NCBI GenBank assembly: GCA_025449115.1
Contig: JAHLKC010000051.1
Coordinates: 62,001 to 126,000, forward strand
Source of the DNA: Chytridium lagenaria
Taxonomy: Eukaryota; Chytridiomycota; Chytridiomycetes; Chytridiales; Chytridiaceae
DNA length: 64,000 nt
Direction of reading: 5' to 3'
Part shown: positions 12,074 to 22,728 of the stretch, piece by piece
Layout of the letters: every line of letters starts with the position of its first letter
Numbering within the stretch: the first letter of the stretch is position 1
Program-made: the position numbers and the translations under genes
The notes under the pieces: model-generated
What the model saw: only the letters and a program-made list of their open reading frames with translations
Told to the model about the DNA's origin: nothing
Database searches by the model: none

Positions 12074-13464
12074 TGCTCACCACTATCCCTCTCATCACCG
12101 CGCTCCTCTTCCCTGGCCGATTCATTCTCGCAACCCCTCCGCCCTCTATCTCGCGTCGATCACCCTACGAAACCAACCCTGGCCCCGACCTCAACACAAC
12201 AGTCGTGTGCATCGACTCTCTCTACACCTGCGGCCCCCTCACCCCCACAGCTGCCACGGTACAATCCTTCAATGCATCTCCAATGCCTACATCCTCACAA
12301 CCATCTGCGACGCCGCCACCTTTAACGCCTGCGCACTCATTGCTGGCGAGCCGTATTGCGTTGAAGGGTATGGCGATGAGGGTATTGTGAATGACTATCC
12401 TCTTGCACAGAATTTGGAGAGGCGACAGTTGATGTTGCCAACTAAAGTGGTGGCAAAAGCTGTGGCGAGCCCGACACGTAGGACCACGACTTTGAAAAAG
12501 AGCACGACGAAAAGAGTACTACGACTAAAAAGAGCACTTCCCCATCGCCTGTATCGGGTGCGAAAAACACAGTGGATCCGAGTACGGTGTATGGCAAGCA
12601 GGGGCTGTCTAAGTGTCAGTATGACATAATCCTGAAGATTACTAGTGTTTTCGAGACAAGCAACAAAAAGTAAGTTTTTCTTCCCAAGCTTTTATCTTCT
12701 TTTTCTACTGTTCAGCGGTGTTTCCCCAGTCTTTCTTTTATCGTGTTCATCGGTGCTTTTAATTGAATGACACATGAAATCACAATATTAACCCAGAACA
12801 TTTCAGTCTCGGCTTCAACCTTTGCGGAAACTGGAACGACGGTCAAGGCATATCCGCCGGCTTTATCCAATTCACCACCTCCTCCGGCTCCGCCCTCCGC
12901 GTCGTCCAAAGCTACCTCCAACTCACCCGCCGTCCAAACCCGCCTCTCGCCTCATTTGTCACCGCTCTCCAACGCGCAGCCCAAGTCGGCAACAAAGGCG
13001 CAGTGTCCGGTCAAGGCTTCATGACGGGTCTATCCGGGTTCTGCGATGCATGGGAGGAGGCCAACAAGAACGACGGCGCGGCCTTTCAGAACGCTCAACT
13101 CGCTATTCAGTCTGCTGGGTACCTGCAACCTAACCTAAAGATTGTTCAACAACTCGGATTGAAAACCGCTTTGAGCGTTGGACAGTTGATGGATACTGCG
13201 ATTCAGTTGGGGTATGATGCTGTTGAGGAGATTGCGGGAAATGCGGGGTGGACACCTAGTCAGGGTGCGAATGAGGCGGATTACTTGAAGAGATATTTGG
13301 ATGCGAGGATTGTTTATTTGAACAACCTTGGAGGAGCGTATCCGGGGACAAAGTATCGTGTTAACTCGTACAAATACATGTTGCAGAAGGGGAACGTTAA
13401 CTTTGTGGGAGGTTCCGTGGTGATGTTGGAGAACGGGGGGAATCCGGTGCAGATTACCTGTTAA
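12074..13464 (+). CDS. Secreted GH46-type chitosanase with Cys-rich N-terminal region
   Basis: GH46 enzymes hydrolyse chitosan with an inverting Glu/Asp pair. The start at 12074 gives a signal peptide (MLTTIPLITALLFPGRFILA). A short Cys-containing region follows (VVCIDSLYTCGPLTP, then ICDAATFNACALIAGEPYC), then a Lys/Ser/Thr-rich linker at about 12470-12560. The catalytic domain runs from about 12600 to the stop, roughly 240 residues, the usual GH46 length. An intron at 12670-12806 lies between the putative acid Glu (SVFETSN, codon 12653-12655) and the putative base Asp (GNWNDGQGIS, codon 12838-12840). GFIQFTTSSGSALRVVQSY and DYLKRYLDARIVYL match the family's later motifs. The N-terminal region changes frame near 12260 and the linker near 12510, with no splice sites. 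The Glu-Asp spacing is one residue shorter than in Streptomyces N174 chitosanase as I recall it. GH80, a related family, is the main alternative. Confidence 0.78.
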
Positions 13465-13787
13465 GCTGTCGAATATCTGAGGGCGTTAGGTTAGGGTATT
13501 GCATTTAATTTATCAGTCTTTTTTATAGATATGCCCCTCTCTTTTGTTTTAGAATCAACCTCATAGAAATTTTCAATAAATAATACCATTAGACTCTCAA
13601 TACCATTAAATGATGAAAAACGGAAAATCTATATCGCAATGTTTACTACTTAAAAGAACGTGTAAAGCACTATTCAATCTTCAAAAAAAAACAAAAAACA
13701 ACAACAACAAGAAACAAGGATTTTAGCCAACATCTAAAGATGGATTACGCAACTCCATCAAGTCCAACACCAATGACGTAACCCCCA
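13465..13787. other. Intergenic between convergent chitosanase and F-box genes
   Basis: A-rich sequence serving as the 3' regions of two convergent genes. An aataaa motif sits near 13576-13581. Nothing else seen. Confidence 0.5.
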
Positions 13788-16673
13788 TCAATACAAAACA
13801 CTCATTAACCTCCTAACATCCAACAGCTTAGTCGACGGAACCCCAAACCACCGTCGACTCCTCGGATGCTCCACCAACACCTCCAAAACAGCCGAAAAAT
13901 TAAGAAACAACTCAAAATCCAAACTTCCAAACATCTCCACCCCCAACTTCACCCCCGCATCCAATAAAACCTTCACGCATGCCACCTCCCCCATATTCAC
14001 AGCATCCGCAAAACACAGACTCATCACATAATTCTTTCCACAAACAACATTCCCCTCCCTCTCCACCCTTCTCTCAACATACTTCACATCCGTCCTCATA
14101 AACGATGCCATCTTGGCTCCACTGCCACCGACCGCAATCTCACGGTTCCAGTTGACAGGTTTAACGTGATCAAGTAGCACCCTAAGACCATTCGATCTAC
14201 CTCCTTTCACCGCTTTCTCAGTGAGTATAGCTACCAAAAGCGCTCGCGTGACAATCTCCGTGCCAACACGATACGTCTTGATCCTACGAAGAATAAAATC
14301 GAGCATATCATTATGGCCAGCATGGACAAGTCTCTCCAGATTCAAGCTCAAGCCCGACAAATCATGGATGCCACCCAAATTCAGCAAATGTTGAAAGGCG
14401 AGAACGTTGCCGCTTTCAGCCACAAAAGGGAGCAGAGACTCGACGTGGAATGGAGAAAAAATCTCATCAGATAGATATCCCAGTATCATATGAAGGTAGC
14501 CGCTGACCCCTCCACCATTCTCCACAGCGTCATTTGCCAAAAACATCGCTTCGATCCCAAATTTCAACTGAAACTTGGGATGCCCGATAATGGTAGCAAC
14601 GACTTTATGGCATTCCGGCGTCTTGGCCCGCCAAGCGGATCGAAGAAGATACAGGCATCTATCATTCGAAAGTGTCACTGACGGGAAATCTAATATCATT
14701 TGAATAACATCCGGAAACCCATGCAACTTGCTATCACCCTCATCTCTGCTCGTCTCTTGCTCAGTAGCTTGAATAACAAGATAAAAAAGCAAGACATCGG
14801 CCTCTTCAAGTTGACCAAAATCAGATAAAAAGATTCGAACAACCTCTTTACACGAAAAAGATTTGCAAATCACTTGAGCCGAATTCCAAAAGGGATCAAA
14901 GAAATCACACGACATTAAAAGTTGAGCCGTCTTCACTTTCGTCACCCTTCCCTTGACCACGATCCCATCAAAACATGGGGCTGAAAAACATGGATGCCCA
15001 AGAAACATATCAACGACATGCGAAGGTGCCCATTCACAAATCTTGTCAATGAGCGCTTGCAATTCGTTTCGTTTTTCCGGTCCAAAAAGATTCACATGGG
15101 TTTCATGTGCGCAAATCAGTCGCATCATTTCCTTCGACACCCGATGAAACGGAGCCGTGTCCATGAGACCCCCACGATGGGTATCAAGCATCACTTGAAC
15201 AGTGTGAAAGTCATCGGCCGCCACCGCATCGAAGAACGTGGGGAAGATTTCGAGCTTGTCGGTGAGCAGATGGAGGACTTTGAAATCAGGTGGAGGTGAT
15301 GACCTTGTCCAGGCATCGCGGCAATACGCTGCAAGCTTCTCTGAAAAATCATATGGATACTCATCCTGCAATAATAAACAGTCATCTTCGTATATCTGCA
15401 TGATGATGGGGATGGCGGGTGAAATTTCATCGGCATACTCGTCCGTCGAACCAGAGTCTGTCAGTTCTCTAAGAGGCTCTTTATCTTTGTTTTTCAAGCA
15501 AGAGTCTTTGATTGTCGAAAGCGTCTCATCATCTTTATCCTCCATTAAAGTAGCCCCTTGCAGCTCGTAAACAGAATCATATGAATCCTCCTTCAAAACA
15601 GACCCTTCAATGCTCGAATCCGTTTCATCATCACTCTCTGTCGTCAAAGCATCCTCTTCGACTTTCATTCTCCACCTCTCCAAAATATTTGAAATAAGAC
15701 GATTCAAGCTTTTAAAGCTCAATTTAAAAAGCGCTTCGAGTTCATCAACCGCATGGTGATCATACAAGACATCAAACATCTCGTCCGAGAGGTAATCACC
15801 ATGAGAAGCTTGACAAAACACGGTATGGGCGACATCCGGATCTCTCAAAAACACACGAACCAAGTCCGTACGATTTTGTTTTATAGCTTCATAGATCAGT
15901 TCACCTCCATCAGCGAATACAGTCACGGATGCCGGGATCCATTCAGGGACCGTCATATCTATCAAAAACGTTTCCAGAGCCTGTTCTTCCCCTTGAGGCC
16001 AAAGCAGAAGAAATGCATAGTTTGAATACAAGTATTCCACCGGATAATCTCTTATAAGCTTGAACGCAAGCTTCCGAGTCTTTACAAGCGTCGAGCTCGA
16101 TGTATTGAATTCGGCTGCAGCAAAACGCATAGCCATACTCCGAGCCTCCTTCCAATAATATCGGACAATAGGATGATTGAGATCCAAGAGCGTTTCGACT
16201 TTTTCAAAGAGCTCACGCGACCTCATCTCAACGGCGAATTTGAAGGCAGCGGGTTGCGCAAACCTTTTCATCATCACATCCTCCCCCCATACAATGGTGG
16301 CGAGTTGGAGTGCTCGCATAATAGCATCTCGGCAGTCATCGTCCAAGTGGAATTGCGGTAACGAGGAACCTCGAGATCGACGTGCAAAGATGGCAACGTG
16401 AACGGCAAAGATGTAGGTCATGGAGAGGTAGGCAGCCATGTAAGGGATACCGAGGTTCATCCAGTTAAGTTTGTGTGGATGAAAACCTTTGAGATGGCCA
16501 TGTGTCATGCCGCAATGAAGGAGGTTGCGACGAGCAAAGATGGGGGAGGATTGAAAGTTCCATGTGTTGAATGTCTTTGAAAGACGTCGCATCTCACGGA
16601 TCTGATGGGGATGGAGGAAGATGGCGATGTGACAGATTGTCTCGGGTGCGAGAGATGAGAGGTAGTTTTTCAT
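13788..16673 (-). CDS. F-box protein with irregular ankyrin-like repeats, 961 aa
   Basis: This is the longest uninterrupted reading frame in the window (961 residues, no intron). Residues 1-45 look like an F-box (SLAPETICHIAIFLHPHQI then REMRRLSKTFNTW), which would bind Skp1 in an SCF ubiquitin ligase. The rest is helical with loose ankyrin-like units, such as IYEAIKQNRTDLVRVFLRDP around residue 265 and SLCFADAVNMGEVACVKVLL near 895, probably the substrate-binding part. An acidic Ser/Thr/Asp/Glu-rich linker occupies about 345-425. It belongs to the same broad family as the broken gene at 35474-39696, based on the N-terminal LPxETxxxIAxxL pattern. No substrate can be suggested. F-box assignment is by eye from a degenerate motif. 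Confidence 0.7.
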   Translation of the reverse strand: MKNYLSSLAPETICHIAIFLHPHQIREMRRLSKTFNTWNFQSSPIFARRNLLHCGMTHGHLKGFHPHKLNWMNLGIPYMAAYLSMTYIFAVHVAIFARRSRGSSLPQFHLDDDCRDAIMRALQLATIVWGEDVMMKRFAQPAAFKFAVEMRSRELFEKVETLLDLNHPIVRYYWKEARSMAMRFAAAEFNTSSSTLVKTRKLAFKLIRDYPVEYLYSNYAFLLLWPQGEEQALETFLIDMTVPEWIPASVTVFADGGELIYEAIKQNRTDLVRVFLRDPDVAHTVFCQASHGDYLSDEMFDVLYDHHAVDELEALFKLSFKSLNRLISNILERWRMKVEEDALTTESDDETDSSIEGSVLKEDSYDSVYELQGATLMEDKDDETLSTIKDSCLKNKDKEPLRELTDSGSTDEYADEISPAIPIIMQIYEDDCLLLQDEYPYDFSEKLAAYCRDAWTRSSPPPDFKVLHLLTDKLEIFPTFFDAVAADDFHTVQVMLDTHRGGLMDTAPFHRVSKEMMRLICAHETHVNLFGPEKRNELQALIDKICEWAPSHVVDMFLGHPCFSAPCFDGIVVKGRVTKVKTAQLLMSCDFFDPFWNSAQVICKSFSCKEVVRIFLSDFGQLEEADVLLFYLVIQATEQETSRDEGDSKLHGFPDVIQMILDFPSVTLSNDRCLYLLRSAWRAKTPECHKVVATIIGHPKFQLKFGIEAMFLANDAVENGGGVSGYLHMILGYLSDEIFSPFHVESLLPFVAESGNVLAFQHLLNLGGIHDLSGLSLNLERLVHAGHNDMLDFILRRIKTYRVGTEIVTRALLVAILTEKAVKGGRSNGLRVLLDHVKPVNWNREIAVGGSGAKMASFMRTDVKYVERRVEREGNVVCGKNYVMSLCFADAVNMGEVACVKVLLDAGVKLGVEMFGSLDFELFLNFSAVLEVLVEHPRSRRWFGVPSTKLLDVRRLMSVLY

Positions 16674-17387
16674 GTTGGCTGATCGTAGATGAGGGTTAAG
16701 ATCTGGAAGGAGGTCAGCACTCGAAACCTTTCAATGTCGTTACCTATAGAGTGCGACTGCTGCAGCAATGAGGAAAATGAACGATTAAAATTTAAGACTG
16801 TCTGGAAGTTGGAACGTGTTTTGGACAGTTTCGGACTTTTCTTTATCAAAAAGACCAGGGTAGGTACCTAGGTAGCAGTGGAGTAAAAGGTCTATGGGGT
16901 GCAGGTAGGTATGTACCAATAATGTAAAAAGTCTATGGGGTGTTAGCATACAGCAAAACACGGCGGCCGTTTTTTTTCATATAATTATGTATCTTCATTC
17001 ATAAAGCCCATGCGCAACAACCGTTAACGGGGAAAGCCGCATCTACTCAACCTTCTTTAAAACCATTTCACAACACACAAAAACAATACACGTCGCTTGT
17101 CGGCAATAACAACAATAAACTAAACTTCTCATTAAGTATGATCAACGCGCTGAATACATGTTCCGCGGTATTTGAAAGTAAATTGTGTTTAATTATATTT
17201 TTAGTTACGCTTACAACTATTATCCAATCCGACGCGTTTTTGTTTCCGATTATACATCTACGAGGGTTTTGTTGAGGGGGCACGAATGAAGGCCGTGGGT
17301 GTTAGGGGGGGGGGAAGTTTACCAAATAATAAATTTATACAAATGGGCCGAAAAAAAACCGCGTCCGCCAGGGGGTGACAGTATCCA
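16674..17387. other. Intergenic region with a short imperfect duplication
   Basis: The segment 16885-16950 repeats a 'agtctatggggtg' phrase twice, about 45 bp apart. The remainder is AT-rich. No gene supported. Confidence 0.4.
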
Positions 17388-18795
17388 TCACGCCGAAGCG
17401 GCCGACTGCGCCCCCGTTTCACCTCTCGAAATCGAAACAGTCACATCCAGATTCGGCGGTGTAGGAAGTCTGGAAGCGTTTGAAGGGTTCCACGATTTCG
17501 TGTCGAGGGTTGACGTGGAGGGTTGGGGGTAGGCCATGCGGTGGGGAGTTTTGAATTGAGGGATGAGAACAGGGGAGGGTGGAAGGGTTTCTGGGTGGAA
17601 GAATGTCCAGTCTTTGAGAAGGAAATCGAATCGAGATAAACTCATTTCGAGGTCGATGGGATCCATAGTGGCGAGGGCGGGGGAAGTGGTGGGATGGTAG
17701 CATTGAGCGTAAAGCATCTTGAAAGATTTTTAAGTGTCAGGGGTTGAAAGGTTTTTTTAAATGTTGGGGGTTGAAAGGATTTTAAAGTGAACGAAGAAAC
17801 TGAAACTCACGTATTCCGATGATGTGAGAAAATGCTTATCGTTATCATCATAATGCATATGTACCCAAACATCCCAATTCTCCAACCGTTCTTTCACCAC
17901 GTTGACCCACACCCCACACATAAACGCATCGCTTTGTATCTCGTTTGCCCACCACGGAGAACTCAACTGTGACAACGTTTCAAGGGTCGAGTTGACGAAA
18001 GCATGCTGATATCCTGTCCCATAAGAAGGATGGATTCCGGTAACATTATGAAGAGCGGGTTGATGTTCGACATTTAGGGATGGGCGAGAACCTTGGTGTT
18101 GTGATAAAGCGGGTGGACGTTGAGGAAGCTGTGTGTGTGTTTGGTTTAAGGGAAAGGAGGAGGCCTTGATGAATCTGTGTGTGTGTTTGGTTTAAGGGGA
18201 AGGAGGAGCCTTGATGAATCTGTGTGTGTGTTTGGTTTAAGGGGAAGGAGGAGCCTTGATGAATCTGTGTGTGTGTTTGGTTTAAGGAAAAGGAGGAGCC
18301 TTGATGAATCTGCGTGTGTGTTTGGTTTAAGGGAAAGGAGGAGCCTTGATGAATCTGCGTGTGCGATCGGTTCAAGGAAAAGGATGAGCCTTGATGAATC
18401 TGCGTGTACAGGTTCAAGGATGCCATCCAATCAGAGTCTAAAGGAATCTGAGGATGGATCAACCGATAGATCAAGTGAGCAGCCGTCATGCTAGAAATGG
18501 GTTGTCCATAGAAAGTGAATCCAGGGGTTGTTGACGGCGCACATCCTGTGATAGCTTGAACGGCATCACTTTCTGTACGTATTGGGCATCCGTTGAAGGA
18601 GAGACCTGGAGCGATGGGGTGCCTGTGGGTGTGGATGGAAGCGTTGTGTGGTTCATGGTATGATAAAGGTTGAGCGTGAGTGTAGGATAGACGTTGCGGC
18701 CAGTTTTGAGGTCGAGTGCTTTGATAGAAAGTGTATTGTGATTGTGAGCAACCCGCGACCAACAGTGGGAGTAGAGAGAGCTGTGTGGGTTGCAA
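17388..18795 (-). CDS. Putative secreted protein with 15-residue tandem repeat, unknown function
   Basis: I do not recognise the family. The start at 18795 gives a short hydrophobic signal-like N-terminus (MQPTQLSLLPLLVAGCS). A Cys-containing segment follows (FNGCPIRTESDAVQAITGC), then about six copies of a 15-residue unit with consensus THTQIHQGSSFPLNQ. Downstream, the frame must change inside the last repeat copy to reach HNVTGIHPSYGTGYQHAF and SSPWWANEIQSDAFMCGVW (17811-18050). An intron (donor GT at 17810-17809, acceptor before 17717) then joins TSSEY to MLYAQCYHP in phase 0, and the protein ends SAASA at 17388. The N- and C-terminal parts are not low-complexity and look like genuine coding sequence. 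The repeat is polar and rich in His, Gln, Ser and Asn, as in cell-wall or matrix proteins; that role is inference. Confidence 0.55.
18130..18405. repeat. 45-bp coding minisatellite, about six copies
   Basis: Units begin at 18130, 18176, 18221, 18266, 18311 and 18356. Five are exactly 45 bp, so they preserve frame. The first (18130-18175) is 46 bp because of an extra G in its aggaggag run. The copy at 18356 is the most diverged. On the minus strand each unit encodes 15 residues of the secreted protein at 17388-18795. Confidence 0.9.
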
Positions 18796-19077
18796 GTATT
18801 TGAAGTGTTGTTTGTTGTGGTTGTCAACTCACAAAAACATGTAAATCACTCATCACCTTGTTTTGACTGTAAGAATAAATAAACAACAAAAGATGTGAAA
18901 GCCGTCAGAACCTAAGACTTGCAGGATGGCTATTCGCTATAATTCAGTGTCTTTTTATTAAAGTTGAATCGCGTCGACTCGGAGGAGACTGAAATGAAGG
19001 AAGAGTACTGTGATGTTCTACAAGACTAGTGAAACGCAAAAGGTCGTGATGACTGTTTTGAGGACGCGAACCGTGCA

Positions 19078-19457
19078 AGCCGTATCAGGGCTGGTAAAAA
19101 CCTGATTTTTTTTTCGGAGAAAATCAGGTTTGGGTTTTATTCGATTAAAACCGTAAAAAACCCGATTTAAATACTCGTGTAACAATATATATGCATAAAG
19201 TATAAACCACATAAAGTAGGAACTTTTTTACTACAACAACTATGACATCCTAATATAATTGGCTAATTTCCTTCAATGCTCAACGGTTACTGCACCTAAG
19301 TATAAACAAAAAATCCCCAATAGAAAAAAATATTCGGATAATATATATATCCGTAATAAACCTGATTTGGAGGTTTTTCAAAATTCAGGTTTTTTAAAAA
19401 AACCGAATAAAAAAAACGGACCGATTTAAACCTTGCTCTGCCAACCCTGAGCCGTAT
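19078..19457. mobile_element. Non-autonomous hAT-type element (MITE) with 8-bp target duplication
   Basis: The element body is 19086-19449 (364 bp). It starts CAGGGCTGGTAAAAACC and ends with the inverted counterpart GCTCTGCCAACCCTG, giving imperfect terminal inverted repeats of the hAT type (CAGGGnTGG). It is flanked on both sides by the identical 8 bp agccgtat (19078-19085 and 19450-19457), the target-site duplication length of hAT elements. Subterminal regions repeat 'aaacctgattt' and 'cggtttttt' motifs in both orientations. No transposase is encoded, so it would depend on an enzyme made elsewhere. Confidence 0.88.
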
Positions 19458-19698
19458 ACATGAACGTTGATATATTTTCTGAAGAAGTCGATACAATACA
19501 AGGGCAACGTAGTCACAACGTTGCAATGTTGAAAGTTGCTGCAATAAACGCAAGCAAGCAAAGAGGTAGACACGAGAAAGAGAGGAGATTGTGAAAAAGA
19601 GGATTGGAAATAGGAAACCGCCCCACACAGACATATAAACTAGATACACAAAACAACACACACACACACACAACGCCCACGCATGGTGAGAAACAAAA

Positions 19699-21118
19699 TC
19701 AACGCACAACAACATCGGAACTGTTCACAACCTCAACAACAGTCTGCGGTGCATGCGTTCCATCCATCTTCCCCTCCTCCTCATCCCTCGTTGGGAGGTA
19801 AGCATTCGTCATGTTCTGCACAAACCCATCCTCACACACCCCAAGGGTCTTGCAGTAATTGGTCACCTTGTTCCAGTCCCTCTCGACATTCTCCAGGGTC
19901 TTTGAAAAGTATGGCATGGAGCGCTCGTACATTTTACGGTAGAGGGGAGTGTTGAGGGAGGGTTCATATCAACGTACATGGTGTAGGCCTTTTGGGGGTT
20001 GGCGAGCATAAAGGTGGTGGAGCGGTGGATGGCGCGGAGGAAGGCGCGGACCTTTGTAGGGTTGTTTTGGAGGAAGGTGTCGTTCGCAATGTACAGACTG
20101 AGCTTATAAGCACAAGTTTGATAAAAAAGAGACAAGAGAGGTGTGTAAGTACATGTGATTAAGGAAGCGATACTAAGAAAGGATTAAACAAAAACAATAA
20201 AAAAGGGGAAAGCTACTGGAATAAAATAGTTACCAGAAACAACAGCAACCAAGGTCAGCGAGTTCATCGATGCGGACATTCCCACATCAGAAGCATCTCG
20301 GCCTTGTTCCTTGCACCACTCCTCCAACTCGACCTGCTGCACATTCTCCAACCCGACCCCAGCATCAATAACACCCCTCTTGATAGCATCCGCGACATTC
20401 ATGCCGACACGCACAGCCGTGTAATCTTGAGGAGTCATACCATTCCTCCTGGTGAGAGCATCAATGATGATTTTGCCAAACTCTCCAACGTAACCAATAC
20501 GACGACCACGAAGGGACTGGAAATCTTCAGTGATGGTGTTGTTTGACTTGATGTAGACGACACCGGTGAATGGCTCGTCGAGGAGGGTGCCGATGGAGGT
20601 GACGGGGAAACCACGGGCCTTGGCAGCAATGGTATGGATCATGGCCTTGCACCCCATGTCGACCTTGCCTGAACCAATGATTTCTGTTTGAACAAGAGTT
20701 TATGAAAAGAAAGTATCATCAGCATTAACATACTATGCAGGTATAAAAGTCTTCCGCGCCTCCTTCGGCGGGTACAAGGGATGTATAAACCCAAGCCGAC
20801 ATTCCGCAATCGCGTATATAAAGGTAAAGGAGAACTCACCAGTGACATCAGACGGGTCAGAAGGCTCAAGGATAGCAATCTTGACTCCTTCCTCTTCAAA
20901 GTAGCCCAACTTTTGAGCGAGAAAGATAGGAGCATGGTAAGGGTTTGCTGTATGGATACAGTATTAGGCATAAATGACATAAAAAGGGGATGAATGGATG
21001 GCATGGATGGATGACAGGTCATGCATGCATGCATAGATGCAAGCAAACGATTGATAAATGATGCTGATGACGAATTACCTGCCCAGTTGAGAAGAAGGGT
21101 GACCTTGTCGGTACTCAT
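19699..21118 (-). CDS. THI5: HMP-P synthase, thiamine pyrimidine biosynthesis (THI5/NMT1 family)
   Basis: THI5/NMT1 makes 4-amino-5-hydroxymethyl-2-methylpyrimidine phosphate, in yeast from PLP and a histidine of the protein itself. The start [13 protein letters not shown] at 21118 is the family start. Exon 2 gives [20 protein letters not shown] and [11 protein letters not shown]. Exon 3 gives [20 protein letters not shown], with the donor His at 20634-20636, then [28 protein letters not shown] and [14 protein letters not shown]. The C-terminal exon reads [20 protein letters not shown] and [18 protein letters not shown] and ends at 19699. Two oddities stand out. The iron-binding CCCFC motif of yeast Thi5 is not found at its aligned place (about 20235-20249), where the translation is VAVVS. 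The frame shifts by one near 19960. The intron after VAVVS does not splice cleanly in frame, so that junction is uncertain. No TPP riboswitch motif was found in introns or leader. Confidence 0.9.
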
Positions 21119-22728
21119 TTTCAATGGAGTATGTAAATGTGATTGTGATGGACTAAAAGGGTGAGGTCGTCGTCGTTGTCGTCGGTGGTAAGTATTGAAT
21201 AAAGGCCCTTGGGGGAATGGTATAGAATATGAAGAGTGGAAAAGGAGGGAAGTGAAAGAAGAGGACCTCCCCCCCCTTTTTATACCTCTTTTCACGGAAA
21301 ATAAAAATAATATAAAAATCATAAAACTATATGAAAAGCATCAAGGATGACTTCCCCCCCACCCTCTTTTCTTTTTTCTTCACTAATAATACATATGTAG
21401 GTAATACCTGCAGTCATACCTAATAGTAATAAACAAATAATTAAATATATTTTCTTAAAAAGGAAATTTCCACCCGCACACCCTCTAATAATATTGAATG
21501 AATGAATAGGGGTCCCTCCCCCCAATAATCTCTTCTCATCCATCCATCCATCCCATCACCATCCATCAGCCATCATCACTATCAGCCATCACCACACACT
21601 CATCCATATTCCATCCATCACCCTCTAATAAATAATAAATATTACAATGGATTCATTATCGCCATCCATCCATTCGACAATATTTATAATGAATTATACT
21701 ATTAATGATTACAGACAAGCCCTCCCCAACCTCGGCTGAATCAAGGCTCAGCATGGTATTCAGCCATGGAACATGCTCAAAGCATGCCACAGCCCAACAA
21801 AGCATACATACAGCAATTCAATACCAATAAATGGATAACTCTTACCCCAACATTGTGCAATAACTCTGCAGACTTCACTCCCCCACCCTGTCCACAACAA
21901 CCCACCTCTCCGTCAACGCAATAGTCGCGACAATCATCGATCATGACGATGGTTGAGGAACATTCCGGGAATGTACTTGTCCATTCCCGCAATTGGGGCT
22001 GTCGGTGGGACTATGTACACCATCCTAAAATAAGAGGGAGTTGGAGACGATCGCAAGAGGGAGGATAATCCAAAGAAAAGGCTTTGAAACCTCAGGATGA
22101 TTGGAGGTAACGGACTCGTCTGCATGTCAAATGTCATGAACTATCAGTGGTATAAATCAGGACGGATGTGAAGGAGTTCCAACATAGAAAAACGGCTAAC
22201 CCTTCCATGAGGAAATAACCGGCGGAACTCAAAAGAAAAAAACGTCACACTTTATGCCGTCGATAAAAGGGCCGGCTAATTTAAGACCTAACCGCAAGAT
22301 TCCTCAACAAAATGAACCTTTCCTCAACACATCCTACCATCGAATTCGTAAAGAAAAATGGGACCCGCTGTTAATTTCTTCAGCGAGTCAACACATATTA
22401 CAACTACGTGGCGCACCCTCACCCCATACTCCGCGTGAGCGCGTCAAAGAGATGAACGCCACCAGGATAAGCCATCACAAAACCATAAGGCACACATCCT
22501 CACCAGAACACACCTCACCAAGAGATTACAACATCGCCCTCTTTTGTAGACGGGCGAGTCACCTCCCGCAAGCCAAAAAAGCTCATGTGGGCAAGAAACC
22601 TCCCACAAAAACTGCATACACACAATCAAAAAAGCACATATATACTTCTTCCTCAAAAAAAATCACAAACCAACGTATACGTAAAAAAACAAAACCACCA
22701 ACACCCCAACAACCCCGCTTCATCTCCA
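21119..22728. other. Intergenic; CATC microsatellite at 21537-21625; possible unplaced exon
   Basis: The THI5 leader is followed by a degenerate (catc)n tract at 21537-21625. A minus-strand segment at 21850-22030 reads MVYIVPPTAPIAGMDKYIPG, then in another frame VKSAELLHNVG before a gtaaga donor-like site. It has coding flavour but I do not recognise it and cannot build a gene. A 166-codon plus-strand stretch (22254-22754) overlaps the velvet 3' exon and is probably chance. Confidence 0.4.

Noticed and set aside
18130..18405. CRISPR-like repeat array
   Set aside because: Units are directly adjacent with no spacers and are in coding frame; this is a eukaryotic minisatellite.
18177..18494. Plus-strand open stretch with repeats of FGLRGRRSLDESVCV
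   Set aside because: It is the opposite-strand reading of the 45-bp minisatellite; the minus-strand gene has a signal peptide, intron and non-repeat flanks.
19296..19715. 139-codon minus-strand open stretch
   Set aside because: It runs across the right end of the hAT element and into flanking DNA, is biased to Cys/Phe/Val from a CA-repeat, and has no motif.
21119..21700. Possible TPP riboswitch upstream of or inside THI5 introns
   Set aside because: Fungal THI genes often carry one, but the conserved CTGAGA and GCGTAGGGA-type elements were not found on the minus strand in the leader or the first two introns.
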